Notes under the pieces: generated by a model
What the model saw: the letters and a program-made list of their open reading frames with translations, nothing else
The model's database searches: none
Told to the model about the DNA's origin: nothing
Made by a program: the position numbers and the translations under genes
Assembly: GCA_031555315.1 (NCBI GenBank)
Contig: JAVBUO010000020.1
Location: forward strand, 83,815 to 147,814
Length of the DNA: 64,000 nt
Source: JAVBJV01 sp031555315
GTDB taxonomy: Bacteria; Pseudomonadota; Alphaproteobacteria; Acetobacterales; Acetobacteraceae
Reading direction: 5' to 3'
In this document: positions 41,466 to 49,554 of the stretch, piece by piece
Layout of the letters: each line of letters starts with the position of its first letter
Position numbering within the stretch: the first letter of the stretch is position 1

Positions 41466-43100
41466 CTAGAAGTCGGTGTTGGCGGTGGCGTCCGCGAATT
41501 CCGGCGCGTCGGTTTCGTTGAGAATGCCGGTCGTGGCGTCGTAGCGCAGGTGTCCGGCGATGCCGGTGATACCGACCATACGGTTCTTCAGAACGCGAAG
41601 CTGGATGTTGCAGCGGTCGCTTTCGTCTTCCGCCTGCTGATCGCGTTCCAGACCGATCACCAGATCGGAGATTTGCGCAATCCCCTGCGATCCGCGCAGG
41701 TCGGCCAGGCTGATCTTGCCGCCTTCCTCGTGCGCGGTGCCGCTGGTGCGACGCAGGTGACAGACCAGCAGCAGGATAACGCCGGTCTCTTCGACCAGGG
41801 CGCGCAGGCGTGTCATCACCCGGTCGATGGTCTTGCGTTCGTCGGAACCTTCGTCCATCCCTGAAACCACGATCGACAGATGGTCCAGGATCACCACGTC
41901 GCACCCGCATCCGACGATCAGATATTTGATCTTGGACAGCAGGTCGCCGTCGTCGAGCGAGCCGAAGTGATCGAACGTCCAGAACCTTCCGGTGCCCATG
42001 GTGGCCGCAAAGGCTTCCTTAAGTTCCGCCTGGTCCACCGCGTCGTCCAGCAGGGCGATGCGTTTGTGCAGGTGGCGACCGACGTAGTTCAGTGCGGTGC
42101 GCCCGACGTTTTCTTCCAGCGCCACATGTCCGACCGTGTGGCCCTTCATCAGCATGTCGTAACCGATCTCGCCGACGATGGTGGACTTGCCCATGCCGGT
42201 GCCGGAGGTGAACGTGACGATGCTGCCCTTATGCATTCCGTAGGTTTTCAGGGTCAGCGCGGGCCATGGGTAGGGCAGGCCGGGTTCCATGCGTTGCTGC
42301 ATGGCGTCCCATAGGTCGGCCCCATTGACGATGCCGCCGGGGCGGTAGGGGCGGGCCTCGTAGATCGCCTGCATCAGTTCCCTGGTCCGCCCGTGGTCCA
42401 ACATAACGTTGGCGTCTTTCAGCGGTAGTTCGGCGATTGCGGCGAGGCCGGGTTTCAGCAGGGCCGCGCATTGCTGGGCGGCGGTGCGGCCTGCGTCGTC
42501 CATGTCGAACATGAAGACGACCTGCTGGTAGTTTTCGATCCAGTCGATGTTGTCGCGGATCGCGCGTTCGGCGTTGCCCGCGCCCAGGGGGATCGACACC
42601 ACGGGCCAGGACAGGTTCATGACCTGGGCGACGGACAATGCGTCGATCTCGCCTTCGGTGATGACCAGGCGTTTGCCGCCGCCGCGCCAGAGGTGTTGCC
42701 CGAACAGCGGCGCGCGATGGGTATCGCCGACGGTGCGGAATTCCTTGTCCCGGTAGCGCAGCTTCTGCATCACCAGATGGCCCGCCGCGTTACGATAATC
42801 GGCGACCTGCACGGTTTTGCCGTTGCGGTCGGTGGCGCGACGGTAGCCGAATTTTTCACACGTGGCGGCGAAGATGCCGCGTTTGTCGAGGTCCACCACG
42901 TCCCCGCGCAGGAAGTCGTGTTCAGATGTCATGTGTCGCTTTTGTGTGGGGGTGCCGTTGGCGCGTTCGAAGTAGCCGCAGCCCGGTGTGAAGCAGTGGG
43001 CGTGGCCATCGTCGTAACGCGCCAGATTGTCGCGGGACCCGCAGCGCGGGCAGGGTCCGTGGGAGGTGCAGCGGCTATCGGGCGAGGCGGTATCGCCCAT
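41466..43100 (-). CDS. Primase-helicase (T7 gp4-like)
   Basis: 544 residues. Zinc-binding domain CPRCGSRDN ... FTPGCGYF (about 19-46), TOPRIM primase motif LVITEGEIDALS (about 144-155), and a hexameric DnaB/gp4 helicase with Walker A SGTGMGKST (about 278-286) and Walker B VVILDHLSIV. The start at 43100 overlaps the upstream small gene by 26 bp. An internal ATG (MTSEHDFL, about 42932) could give a zinc-less form as T7 does (speculative). Confidence 0.93.
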   Translation of the reverse strand: MGDTASPDSRCTSHGPCPRCGSRDNLARYDDGHAHCFTPGCGYFERANGTPTQKRHMTSEHDFLRGDVVDLDKRGIFAATCEKFGYRRATDRNGKTVQVADYRNAAGHLVMQKLRYRDKEFRTVGDTHRAPLFGQHLWRGGGKRLVITEGEIDALSVAQVMNLSWPVVSIPLGAGNAERAIRDNIDWIENYQQVVFMFDMDDAGRTAAQQCAALLKPGLAAIAELPLKDANVMLDHGRTRELMQAIYEARPYRPGGIVNGADLWDAMQQRMEPGLPYPWPALTLKTYGMHKGSIVTFTSGTGMGKSTIVGEIGYDMLMKGHTVGHVALEENVGRTALNYVGRHLHKRIALLDDAVDQAELKEAFAATMGTGRFWTFDHFGSLDDGDLLSKIKYLIVGCGCDVVILDHLSIVVSGMDEGSDERKTIDRVMTRLRALVEETGVILLLVCHLRRTSGTAHEEGGKISLADLRGSQGIAQISDLVIGLERDQQAEDESDRCNIQLRVLKNRMVGITGIAGHLRYDATTGILNETDAPEFADATANTDF

Positions 43101-43293
43101 AACGTTGTCCTGTCATGTCCTGATGCAGATCGCACACGATGTTGTAGCCATACGCCTTCAGGTCCTTGATCCGGCGTGGCAGCGACCGGATGCGGTAGAC
43201 CACCTGCGCCTCGACCGGCGTAATCGAGCCGGTAGCTTTGAGGTGGGACAGGACGGTGGCGCACTGAGGGGACAGGCCCGGATAGGGGGTCAT
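43075..43293 (-). CDS. Small winged-helix-type protein
   Basis: 72 residues. SITPVEAQVVYRIRSLPRRI then KDLKAYGYNIVCD fits small HTH proteins common in phages that pair gene-type switching with replication genes. Coupled on both sides (ATGA overlap with rusA, 26-bp overlap with the helicase). Confidence 0.65.
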   Translation of the reverse strand: MTPYPGLSPQCATVLSHLKATGSITPVEAQVVYRIRSLPRRIKDLKAYGYNIVCDLHQDMTGQRYGRYRLAR

Positions 43294-43667
43294 GCGGTTT
43301 TCTCTCCGATCACGATATGCACGCCTTCCGGTTCGCCCTTTTCCGCGTAGCGCTTGCGGACCAGCAGTTCGATCACCTGGTTGTCATCGTTCCAGAACTT
43401 CCCGGCTTTCGTCATGGCGTCCATCGGCCCCTTGGCGAAGTTGTCCACGTCGCCGCGTGGGTGGACGAGCTTGCCCGCCTTCGGGCGTTTCGCGACGATT
43501 TCCATGCCGAGGACGACAGGGTGCGGGGTAGGGGGTCCGGACATCTTCGCCAGTTCGGCGTCGGCTGCGGCGCGGAAGGTTTCGTAGGTCTTGGCGTAAA
43601 AGGTCCCCCAGCGGGTGACGCGCGGGCGCGAGGCGGGAACCGGCGGGACGGCGAGGAATAGATACAT
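43290..43667 (-). CDS. RusA-like Holliday-junction resolvase
   Basis: 125 residues from the ATG at 43667 (MYLFLAVPPVPASRPRVTRW), which is where the RusA fold begins; the frame also offers an ATG at 43742 inside ssb. The acidic catalytic set is in RGDVDNFAKGPMDAM and KFWNDDNQVIEL. It would resolve branched DNA before packaging, the job of endonuclease I (gp3) in T7. Confidence 0.88.
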   Translation of the reverse strand: MYLFLAVPPVPASRPRVTRWGTFYAKTYETFRAAADAELAKMSGPPTPHPVVLGMEIVAKRPKAGKLVHPRGDVDNFAKGPMDAMTKAGKFWNDDNQVIELLVRKRYAEKGEPEGVHIVIGEKTA

Positions 43668-43719
43668 GAGGCCGCCACTCGCGGCCCCACGGATATGGCT
43701 GACCAGTGCTTTGAGGCGG

Positions 43720-44313
43720 TCAGAAGTCTTCGTTACTGTCATCGCTCTGGGTGCCGGTGTCGTCGCTGTCTTCCGCCGTGTAGCCCTCGGCTTCATCGAA
43801 CGCATTGCCCCACCCACCGCCGCCGGTGTTGTTCTTCTCAATCAGTTGCACGGCCAGCAGGCGCTGGCCGACGGCCCTGATGCCGCTGGGGGTGCACGGG
43901 ACGAGTTCAAGCAGCGCGCACACTCTGTCGCCGCCGCGCACCATGGCGGGGTCGATCTTGTTTTTCTTGGCGTCCACCACGTCAGGGCGGAATTTTCCAG
44001 AGGCTTTGATGACCTTTCTACCGGCCCAGGCTTCAACGGCGTCCTTGCCGTTGTTCTCACGCACGGCGTTCAATTCATCGCCGTCCTTCAGGAAGCTACG
44101 AACAGCGGCTGGTTTGACCTTCGCCCCCCATTCATCGTGGATCGCTTCGAGAATCTTCGCCTCCAGCGTTGAAAAGTCGGTATCAGCGTCGAATATCAAG
44201 TCGATTTTGTATTTAGCCTCATCGCCAGCTTTATATGCGTCGGGCTTCTCTAGGTGCGGCCAGGACGCTGTGGCGAGAGGTAGGGCAACGATAAAGCGTT
44301 TCTTTTTAGCCAT
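43720..44313 (-). CDS. Single-stranded DNA-binding protein (T7 gp2.5-like)
   Basis: 197 residues, an OB-fold-sized N-terminal part and a strongly acidic tail ending SDDSNEDF; the terminal aromatic residue after acidic residues is the gp2.5 hallmark for binding polymerase and helicase. Position just after the RNA polymerase fits. ATG at 44313. Confidence 0.85.
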   Translation of the reverse strand: MAKKKRFIVALPLATASWPHLEKPDAYKAGDEAKYKIDLIFDADTDFSTLEAKILEAIHDEWGAKVKPAAVRSFLKDGDELNAVRENNGKDAVEAWAGRKVIKASGKFRPDVVDAKKNKIDPAMVRGGDRVCALLELVPCTPSGIRAVGQRLLAVQLIEKNNTGGGGWGNAFDEAEGYTAEDSDDTGTQSDDSNEDF

Positions 44314-44317
44314 ATAT

Positions 44318-44542
44318 TCAGTGGACTTTCATCATGGTTGCGGCGTGGTCGGACATCTGTTCGAACAGCGCGTCGGGGTCGTGGCCGCAGACAAGGGCGG
44401 TCGCGCGGAAGGCGTAGACGAACGACAGCAGCGTTTCCGCGTGTGTCATGCAGGTGCGGGACTCCACAGCATCGACTGCGGAGGCGCGGGCGGTCTCGTC
44501 GGCCTCCAGAAGTTCATCGTGGAGAATCTGATCGACCATCAT
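44318..44542 (-). CDS. Small hypothetical phage protein
   Basis: 74 residues from the ATG at 44542 (MMVDQILHDELLEADETARA), overlapping the stop of the tiny basic ORF. Acidic and helical with two Cys. The longer frame (to 44722) is not supported. Function unknown. Confidence 0.5.
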   Translation of the reverse strand: MMVDQILHDELLEADETARASAVDAVESRTCMTHAETLLSFVYAFRATALVCGHDPDALFEQMSDHAATMMKVH

Positions 44543-44619
44543 GCGCCGCTCCACGAACGCAGACGGCGGCGCAGGCGGGCACACCGCCATTTCAGACGGT
44601 GCTTCAGCAGGTAAAGCAT
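44539..44619 (-). CDS. Tiny Arg-rich ORF (26 aa)
   Basis: ATG at 44619 preceded by AAGGA; the product begins MLYLLKHRLKWRCARLRRRL and continues RSWSGA, extremely basic. Its stop overlaps the next start (ATGATG). The ribosome-binding site and coupling support translation; perhaps a leader peptide or nucleic-acid-binding micropeptide. Confidence 0.45.
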   Translation of the reverse strand: MLYLLKHRLKWRCARLRRRLRSWSGA

Positions 44620-44669
44620 TGAGTGATTTTCCTTGGGCGGGTTTCTGGGCAAGAGGGGAATTTAAGCTG

Positions 44670-46343
44670 TCACGAGAAAAAGAACGGAGCATCCCGAACT
44701 TCGGACACATCGAATTTTCCACGTTCTGGAAGTGGCGGCAGCTCTACATGCGGCGCATACGCAGCGATCTCGGCGGCAATTTCCGCCAGCCAGTCACGGT
44801 TGTAGTAGATACGCACGAACTGTTCCCGCAGAATTGCAGCAAGAGCGACCGTGTCGGCGGCGTGGGTGCCGTAACTGTCGTGGACCATTGCGAAGCTGCG
44901 GATGCCGCGTTCGTATGCGGCATTCACCGTCAGAATCTGATGCGAAGCGTCGAATGCGTGGATCACGTTGGGCGGGGCAGCCAGGTAACATTTCTGCGGG
45001 TCCAGTCCCGTGCGGGGTTCCTCGTGGGTGATGACCAGCCTGCCCAGAAGTGTGACAACGCGATCCGCCATGATCTTGTAGTAAGACTGTGTGATCCGGT
45101 TGCCGCATGGCGTGGTGAAGGTCAGTGGGATTTGCGCCTGGGCCAGCCGCAACGCCGCAGTCTGTAACCACGCCATGATCTGCCGGGCCGAGACCACTGT
45201 TGCATCCAGGGCTTCGATGATGCGGTCACGCAGATACCCGGCCATCTGCCCACGCTCTCCGCGCGGCAGGTGATCGCAATGCCCATCGCTGACGATCTGC
45301 TGGCGGATACCCATGGACGTGACGCCGTAGGGCGTCGTCATCACGGCGCGCTTGACGACCTTGCGGTTCACTTTACCGGCCCAGGCGGCGGCCTCTGGGA
45401 TTCCTGCGGCCATGTCGCGGCTGATGAAGCCCGCCACGACCGAGGCGACTTCCTCGTAGATGTCCTGGCGTTCGGGACAGGCGGTCAGGTTGGTGGCCTT
45501 CGCGCCGATCGGGTCCAGACCCATTGCGGACAGATGCTGCAAACCATTGCAGGAACCGTCCATCGGGATCGGCAGGTGCGAGACGAACCCTTCCTGATCA
45601 TCGAATGCTTGGGCGAGTTCGTGGCAGGTGGCGAGGAACGACCAGGGTTCCTCGGCGTCTACCCAGAAGCGGTTGCCGTGGAGCGGGTCGGCTGCGCTGT
45701 CGCAGATTTCCGTTCGGTGTTCGAACACCCAGCGGACGCGGTCGTCCAGCGTTGCCTTGTCGAACCCGTAGGTGTTCGCGGCACGGATGCACAACCAGTA
45801 GAAACCACCCGGGCCGAGAGGTTTCCCCTCGGCGAACATCAGCAGCGCGCGTCCCAGATCGTCGGCCTGGGGGTGCGGTCCACGCATGACAGTCGGGTAG
45901 ATGCGACTGCGGAAGTCCAGTGTGTGGGGGAACCAGATGGCTTCCCGCGACCGCAGCGTTTCCGCGACGGACAGTTTGTCGAGGAACGAGATGCGCTTGG
46001 ATTCCAGCCGGGCGTTTTCCGTATGGGCTTCGGAGCGGGCTGTCTTGTGGGCTGCGCGCTGTTCCCGCGTCATCTTCTCCCAGGTTTCGGTGGGGATTTC
46101 CGCAGGCAGCGGCACGTCGGCAGACGAGGGGATATCGCCCAAAGACATGCCCGTCAGCCAGGCTTCGCCCAGTGTATCGAGAATCCAGGTGTTGATGCGC
46201 CACGGGGTTTCTTGCACCGTGTTGAGTGCGGCGAGAGTCGCATCCGACACGGCGCGGCCGAACGGCTCGGCGGCAGTGTGTTTATGAATGCCTGCGCGGA
46301 TCAGCGGGCAGCGGTTCAGGTAGTATCCGCCATCGTAGCTCAT
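44670..46343 (-). CDS. T7-type RNA polymerase, catalytic subunit (C-terminal part of a split enzyme)
   Basis: 557 residues starting MSYDGGYYLNRCPL, which aligns with the T7 RNA polymerase segment GGGYW...RPL about residue 280. Catalytic residues are all present: Asp262 in PMDGSCNGLQH (T7 D537), Lys331 and Tyr339 in KRAVMTTPYG (T7 K631, Y639), His488-Asp489 in MVHDSYG (T7 H811, D812). The promoter-specificity loop is near 410-450 (TPCGNRITQSYYK). The C-terminus FFFS parallels T7 FAFA. The ATG has a perfect AAGGAG six bases upstream. It should form the active enzyme with the product of the preceding cistron. Confidence 0.92.
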   Translation of the reverse strand: MSYDGGYYLNRCPLIRAGIHKHTAAEPFGRAVSDATLAALNTVQETPWRINTWILDTLGEAWLTGMSLGDIPSSADVPLPAEIPTETWEKMTREQRAAHKTARSEAHTENARLESKRISFLDKLSVAETLRSREAIWFPHTLDFRSRIYPTVMRGPHPQADDLGRALLMFAEGKPLGPGGFYWLCIRAANTYGFDKATLDDRVRWVFEHRTEICDSAADPLHGNRFWVDAEEPWSFLATCHELAQAFDDQEGFVSHLPIPMDGSCNGLQHLSAMGLDPIGAKATNLTACPERQDIYEEVASVVAGFISRDMAAGIPEAAAWAGKVNRKVVKRAVMTTPYGVTSMGIRQQIVSDGHCDHLPRGERGQMAGYLRDRIIEALDATVVSARQIMAWLQTAALRLAQAQIPLTFTTPCGNRITQSYYKIMADRVVTLLGRLVITHEEPRTGLDPQKCYLAAPPNVIHAFDASHQILTVNAAYERGIRSFAMVHDSYGTHAADTVALAAILREQFVRIYYNRDWLAEIAAEIAAYAPHVELPPLPERGKFDVSEVRDAPFFFS

Positions 46344-46357
46344 GCTGTTCTCCTTGG

Positions 46358-47185
46358 TTACGCCGCGAGGGCTTGGCGGGTGTCCTCGTGCCGCCAGGGT
46401 TTCGGCGGGCAGATGCAGGGCATGTGCAGCGGCAGCGCGACCTCGGCGCGGTGGTGGATGTCCGCGACCGCTGCCTTGGCCAGCGCGGTCAGGGACACCA
46501 TCATCTGGGTCTTGCCGCCACGCAGCGGGCGGGTTTTCACCTCGAACCAGCCGTTGGAACTGACGACGGCCAGGTTGATGAGCTTGGTGCCCAGGTGGAC
46601 TTTCTGACTGACGGTCCAGGATTCGGCCCGGATGCGGTTGATCTTGCGCGACCACGATTTGAACGCGCGTGTGTCCACCTGTTTCGTGGCGCGCAGGAGT
46701 GCCTGATACAGATTGACCGGCTGTTCACCTGCCGCTTTAGCCGCCTGCGCCTTGGCGTTCTCGGACCGTTTCCAGTCTTCGAATTCCATTTGGGTGCGAA
46801 CGGCTTCCGCAATGGCGGCGGCCTTGTTGGTGACCGCCTGCTCCGACGCCGACATGTTTTCATGCACCGTTGATGACAACAACGTGCGGATCGTCAGATA
46901 GGCCATGCGTTCCGCATCCAGGCACAGGATCAGCAGTGACCATGCCTGGGGTTTGACAGCTTTCAGGGACTGGATGTCTTTCTTCACGGCTTCCTGGGTT
47001 TCCTTGATGGCTGCCACCAGTCCCGGCATGACATCCCGAAAGGCGCTCTGCCCGGCAGGGAGGTCAGCCAGAGCGGCGTTGCGTGCGTGTTCGCGAAAGC
47101 GTCGGATGCCCCGCTCTACGGAGTCGTATTCCCAGCGGATTTGCGCTTCGATCTGGGCGGCAGAAGGGGGAGAGAACAGCGTCAT
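46358..47185 (-). CDS. T7-type RNA polymerase, N-terminal-domain subunit (split enzyme)
   Basis: 275 residues matching the N-terminal domain of T7 RNA polymerase (promoter opening and RNA-binding part). Examples are RWEYDSVERGIRRFREH near the start, VKPQAWSLLILCLDAERMAY (T7 IKPEAVAYITIKTTL region) and MPCICPPKPW near the end (T7 PCVVPPKPW). After PPKPW come only 11 residues and a TAA. The ATG at 47185 overlaps the upstream stop (ATGA). It has no catalytic residues, so it must work with the next cistron. Confidence 0.88.
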   Translation of the reverse strand: MTLFSPPSAAQIEAQIRWEYDSVERGIRRFREHARNAALADLPAGQSAFRDVMPGLVAAIKETQEAVKKDIQSLKAVKPQAWSLLILCLDAERMAYLTIRTLLSSTVHENMSASEQAVTNKAAAIAEAVRTQMEFEDWKRSENAKAQAAKAAGEQPVNLYQALLRATKQVDTRAFKSWSRKINRIRAESWTVSQKVHLGTKLINLAVVSSNGWFEVKTRPLRGGKTQMMVSLTALAKAAVADIHHRAEVALPLHMPCICPPKPWRHEDTRQALAA

Positions 47186-47727
47186 TCTCCGCTCTCCGGC
47201 CAACCGATATCGCGACAGACCGCGCGGAACGCCATGGGGACAGAGGTCAGCACAGCGGGCAGGCGGATCAGCGGGATGCTTTCGCGGTCCAGCATGGCGC
47301 GCAGGTTCTGGTCGATCGCGCGGGCCTGGGCTTCGGTCTCGTTCCGGCCGGCCGGGTTGTAGGGACGGCTCGAACGTTCCAGCAGGAAGCTGGTGGACGG
47401 GAAACGGGCCGAGTGCGTGCGCACGAATGCGTGCCAGTTCTCGTCATCGAAGCGGCACTTCCAGGCGTAGTAGGAATTCAGCAGCAGGGGGCTGTCGGTG
47501 ACGACCACGTCCACCTGACCGACCAGGCGTTCGAGTTTCCAGGACTGTTCGCCGAAGACCAGCGGCGGGTAGGCGAGGCGGCCCTTGGCGGATTCCCAGG
47601 TCAGGTCCTTGGCGACTTCCGTAACGAGTTCGCAATTGATCCCGGCGGTTTTCATGGTGGCGAATAGCGCGGCGGCGAGTGTGGATTTACCGCAGCCGGG
47701 ACCGGCGTAGAGATTGACGACGTGCAT
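47182..47727 (-). CDS. P-loop ATPase / nucleotide-kinase-like protein
   Basis: 181 residues from the ATG at 47727 with AAGGAG upstream. Walker A is YAGPGCGKSTLAA (about 7-19) and VVVTDSPLLLN resembles the DxSP motif of AAA_28/NadR-type kinases; a lid-like region is ERSSRPYNPAGRNE. First gene of the leftward block, directly upstream of and coupled to the polymerase genes. A nucleotide-metabolism role is likely but the substrate is unknown. Confidence 0.7.
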   Translation of the reverse strand: MHVVNLYAGPGCGKSTLAAALFATMKTAGINCELVTEVAKDLTWESAKGRLAYPPLVFGEQSWKLERLVGQVDVVVTDSPLLLNSYYAWKCRFDDENWHAFVRTHSARFPSTSFLLERSSRPYNPAGRNETEAQARAIDQNLRAMLDRESIPLIRLPAVLTSVPMAFRAVCRDIGWPESGE

Positions 47728-47742
47728 GATGCTCCTTCGAAG

Positions 47743-47904
47743 GTGTGTCGAAAGTGTGCCGTAGAAACGCAAAAGTGTGCCGTTTTAATAGTCGATTGAT
47801 AACACAAAGAAAGTAGTGTTTATCTTACTGTAGTTACGGCACATTCAAAGAGTTAGGCTGTGGAAAACTCCTTATTTGTCAAAGTGCTAAGCGGCGCGTA
47901 GGCT
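47743..47904. promoter_or_regulatory. Right-end control region: early promoter area and candidate arm sites
   Basis: Non-coding and AT-rich. GTGTGTCG (47743), GTGTGCCG (47754-47761) and GTGTGCCG (47775-47782) are spaced 11 and 21 bp, i.e. in helical phase; GTTACGGCACA (47833-47843) is an inverted copy. The same motif flanks attL, so these look like integrase arm sites. The host promoter for the leftward block must also be here or just upstream; a TTGACA lies on the minus strand near 47880, but no matching -10 is clear. Confidence 0.5.
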
Positions 47905-47948
47905 ATTCCTAATCCTGGGGCCGTGGGTTCGAATCCCGCCGGGGACGT
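47905..47948 (+). repeat. attR core (44 bp)
   Basis: Exact copy of 5367-5410: the original host 3' end of tRNA-Arg, from the anticodon loop onwards. There is no tRNA 5' half here, so it is not a functional tRNA gene. Confidence 0.95.
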
Positions 47949-47991
47949 GTGCGGCTGTGCGATAAGCGCAGGAATGAACGGAACTTGAATC

Positions 47992-49056
47992 ATGGCCTCG
48001 AACCGGCGATTGGATTACCTTGATTCCCTGCGCGGGATCGCTGCCATGAGCGTGGTTTTCTCGCATTTCATCGAATTGACGCCGCTGCAGGTTTACCTGG
48101 ACTGGCTGTATTTCAGCCCCGGGCAGTTCGGGGTCGCGGTGTTTTTTGCCATCAGTGGCATGGTGATACCATTCAGCCTGAAGGAGGAACCGAACGCCGT
48201 CGCCAAGTTCGCGCTGTCGCGGTTTTTCCGTCTGTATCCGGCCTACTGGGCCTCGCTGCTGCTGGCGATCGTGTCGGCGAGCCTGTTCCTGCACCGGGAT
48301 ATCGATGCGACACAGGTGATGGCCAACATCAGCATGCTGCAGGGTTTTTTCGGTATCCCTCACATGTTCGGGGTCTACTGGACGTTGATGCTGGAGATGG
48401 TGTTCTACGTTTCCATGGCGGGGTTGTTCGTGGTGGGGCTGTTGCGTTTGCGCCATACGTATTTCGTCTGCGCGCTGCTGCCGCTGGCGCTGCTTTTCGC
48501 GCAGGGGGCGGGCGGCGTTTTTTTTGGCAAGTCGTGGCTTATCCCGATGTCCTACCTGCTGTCGCTTAGCGTCATGTTCTTTGGTAGTATGTGGCGCGAT
48601 ATCAGCCTGAACGGGTGGGGATCGAAGAATCGGCTTCCGTGTCTGGCGTGGCTGGCCCTGTTTCTGCTGATTATTGGCCTGATGCTCTTTATGGTGTCGG
48701 GGGGCAGGGGGCGCTCGCCCGATATCGTCATCCAGAAATATCTGGTCAGTTTGGTGCTTGGCGTCCTGTTCTTGATGGTGTTCTCGACCGTCATCAGGGT
48801 GCGGACGCGCTGGGTCGTCTATCTGGGGGCGATCAGCTATTCCGTCTATCTGATGCACCCGTTCTTTCTGGCCTGGATCGAAACCAGATTAAATCCTGCT
48901 GCGGGGTTCGATCCGCTGGTGTTCGTTCTGTATGTCGCTGCGACTCTGGCCGCGGCATCGTTGTGCTATTACCTGATCGAGGCGCCCTGCATCCGTTTGG
49001 GGCGGGTTCTGAAAGACCGCCTGGCCTCACCCCGAACCGTTCCCACCGGCGCCTAG
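47992..49056 (+). CDS. Acyltransferase 3 family membrane protein
   Basis: 354 residues with about ten transmembrane helices and the family start RLDYLDSLRGIAAMSVVFSH (the conserved His of the acyltransferase-3/OafA fold). YPAYWASLL and SYSVYLMHP are further family motifs. These enzymes transfer acyl groups to surface polysaccharides at the inner membrane. First chromosomal gene after attR; substrate unknown. Confidence 0.9.
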   Translation: MASNRRLDYLDSLRGIAAMSVVFSHFIELTPLQVYLDWLYFSPGQFGVAVFFAISGMVIPFSLKEEPNAVAKFALSRFFRLYPAYWASLLLAIVSASLFLHRDIDATQVMANISMLQGFFGIPHMFGVYWTLMLEMVFYVSMAGLFVVGLLRLRHTYFVCALLPLALLFAQGAGGVFFGKSWLIPMSYLLSLSVMFFGSMWRDISLNGWGSKNRLPCLAWLALFLLIIGLMLFMVSGGRGRSPDIVIQKYLVSLVLGVLFLMVFSTVIRVRTRWVVYLGAISYSVYLMHPFFLAWIETRLNPAAGFDPLVFVLYVAATLAAASLCYYLIEAPCIRLGRVLKDRLASPRTVPTGA

Positions 49057-49191
49057 GGGAATGATCTATCCGCCCGTGCCTCCACCGGTTATCTGACGCC
49101 GGGCGGTGCGGTGCCTGTGGGTGGGACGAGGGCCAGGAATGTGTGGTTCATGGCCAGCGTGGACTGGATGTTCAGCACCAGCGTTTCGATA

Positions 49192-49344
49192 TTAGGTGCC
49201 GCCCGAGAACGTCAGAATGACCTTCGGCGTTTCGCTGACATTCAAACGTGTCACGCAGCGCAGGCCGGGCTGCCCGCTGCGTTGCGCCGGCAGGGTGTTC
49301 CATTCGGCTGCATAGATATCGAACTGTGTGCGCATGGTCTGCAT
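49192..49344 (-). CDS. Possible small ORF or gene remnant
   Basis: A 50-codon reading frame (MQTMRTQFDIYAAEWNTLPA, ending VILTFSGGT) that looks protein-like, but without a clear ribosome-binding site or family. The rest of the 49057-49554 gap shows no gene; 49380-49550 is comparatively AT-rich and probably holds the promoter of the Ohr gene. Confidence 0.25.
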   Translation of the reverse strand: MQTMRTQFDIYAAEWNTLPAQRSGQPGLRCVTRLNVSETPKVILTFSGGT

Positions 49345-49554
49345 GGCGCAGGCCAGATCGCGACATTGGCTGGGCGGCTCTTTTCGGTAAAGAGGAAGAT
49401 CATCATCAGATATTCCGGCGCATCTAAACACAGGCGCGATTTTCGGCGAAGCAATACGCGAAAGCGTGTTCTCCCTCTGTTTCCCGCGATACGGATATTG
49501 AATATGTGCCCACCGTTGCCAATCTGAAGCCGACAACCACAGGAGACGTGCACG

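Larger units (their letters stand above)
5367..47948. mobile_element. Temperate T7-like podovirus prophage (about 42.5 kb)
   Basis: Bounded by the 44-bp att repeats, with the integrase next to attL. It carries a full T7-order set: RNA polymerase, SSB, primase-helicase, DNA polymerase, exonuclease, connector, scaffold, capsid, tail tubular A/B, internal virion proteins, tail fibre, lysis genes and terminases, all on the minus strand. A lysogeny and cargo module lies between the terminase end (15.3 kb) and attL. Two plus-strand stretches are seen: the repressor and the cargo genes (12.2-14.1 kb). Apart from the split RNA polymerase I see no disrupted core gene, so the element may be inducible (inference). 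Confidence 0.95.

Noticed and set aside
46344..46357. The split in RNA polymerase as a sequencing frameshift
   Set aside because: The junction has a stop, extra codons, an AAGGAG site and an ATG, and the homology resumes exactly at the new start. A single indel would not create this. It should still be confirmed by reads.
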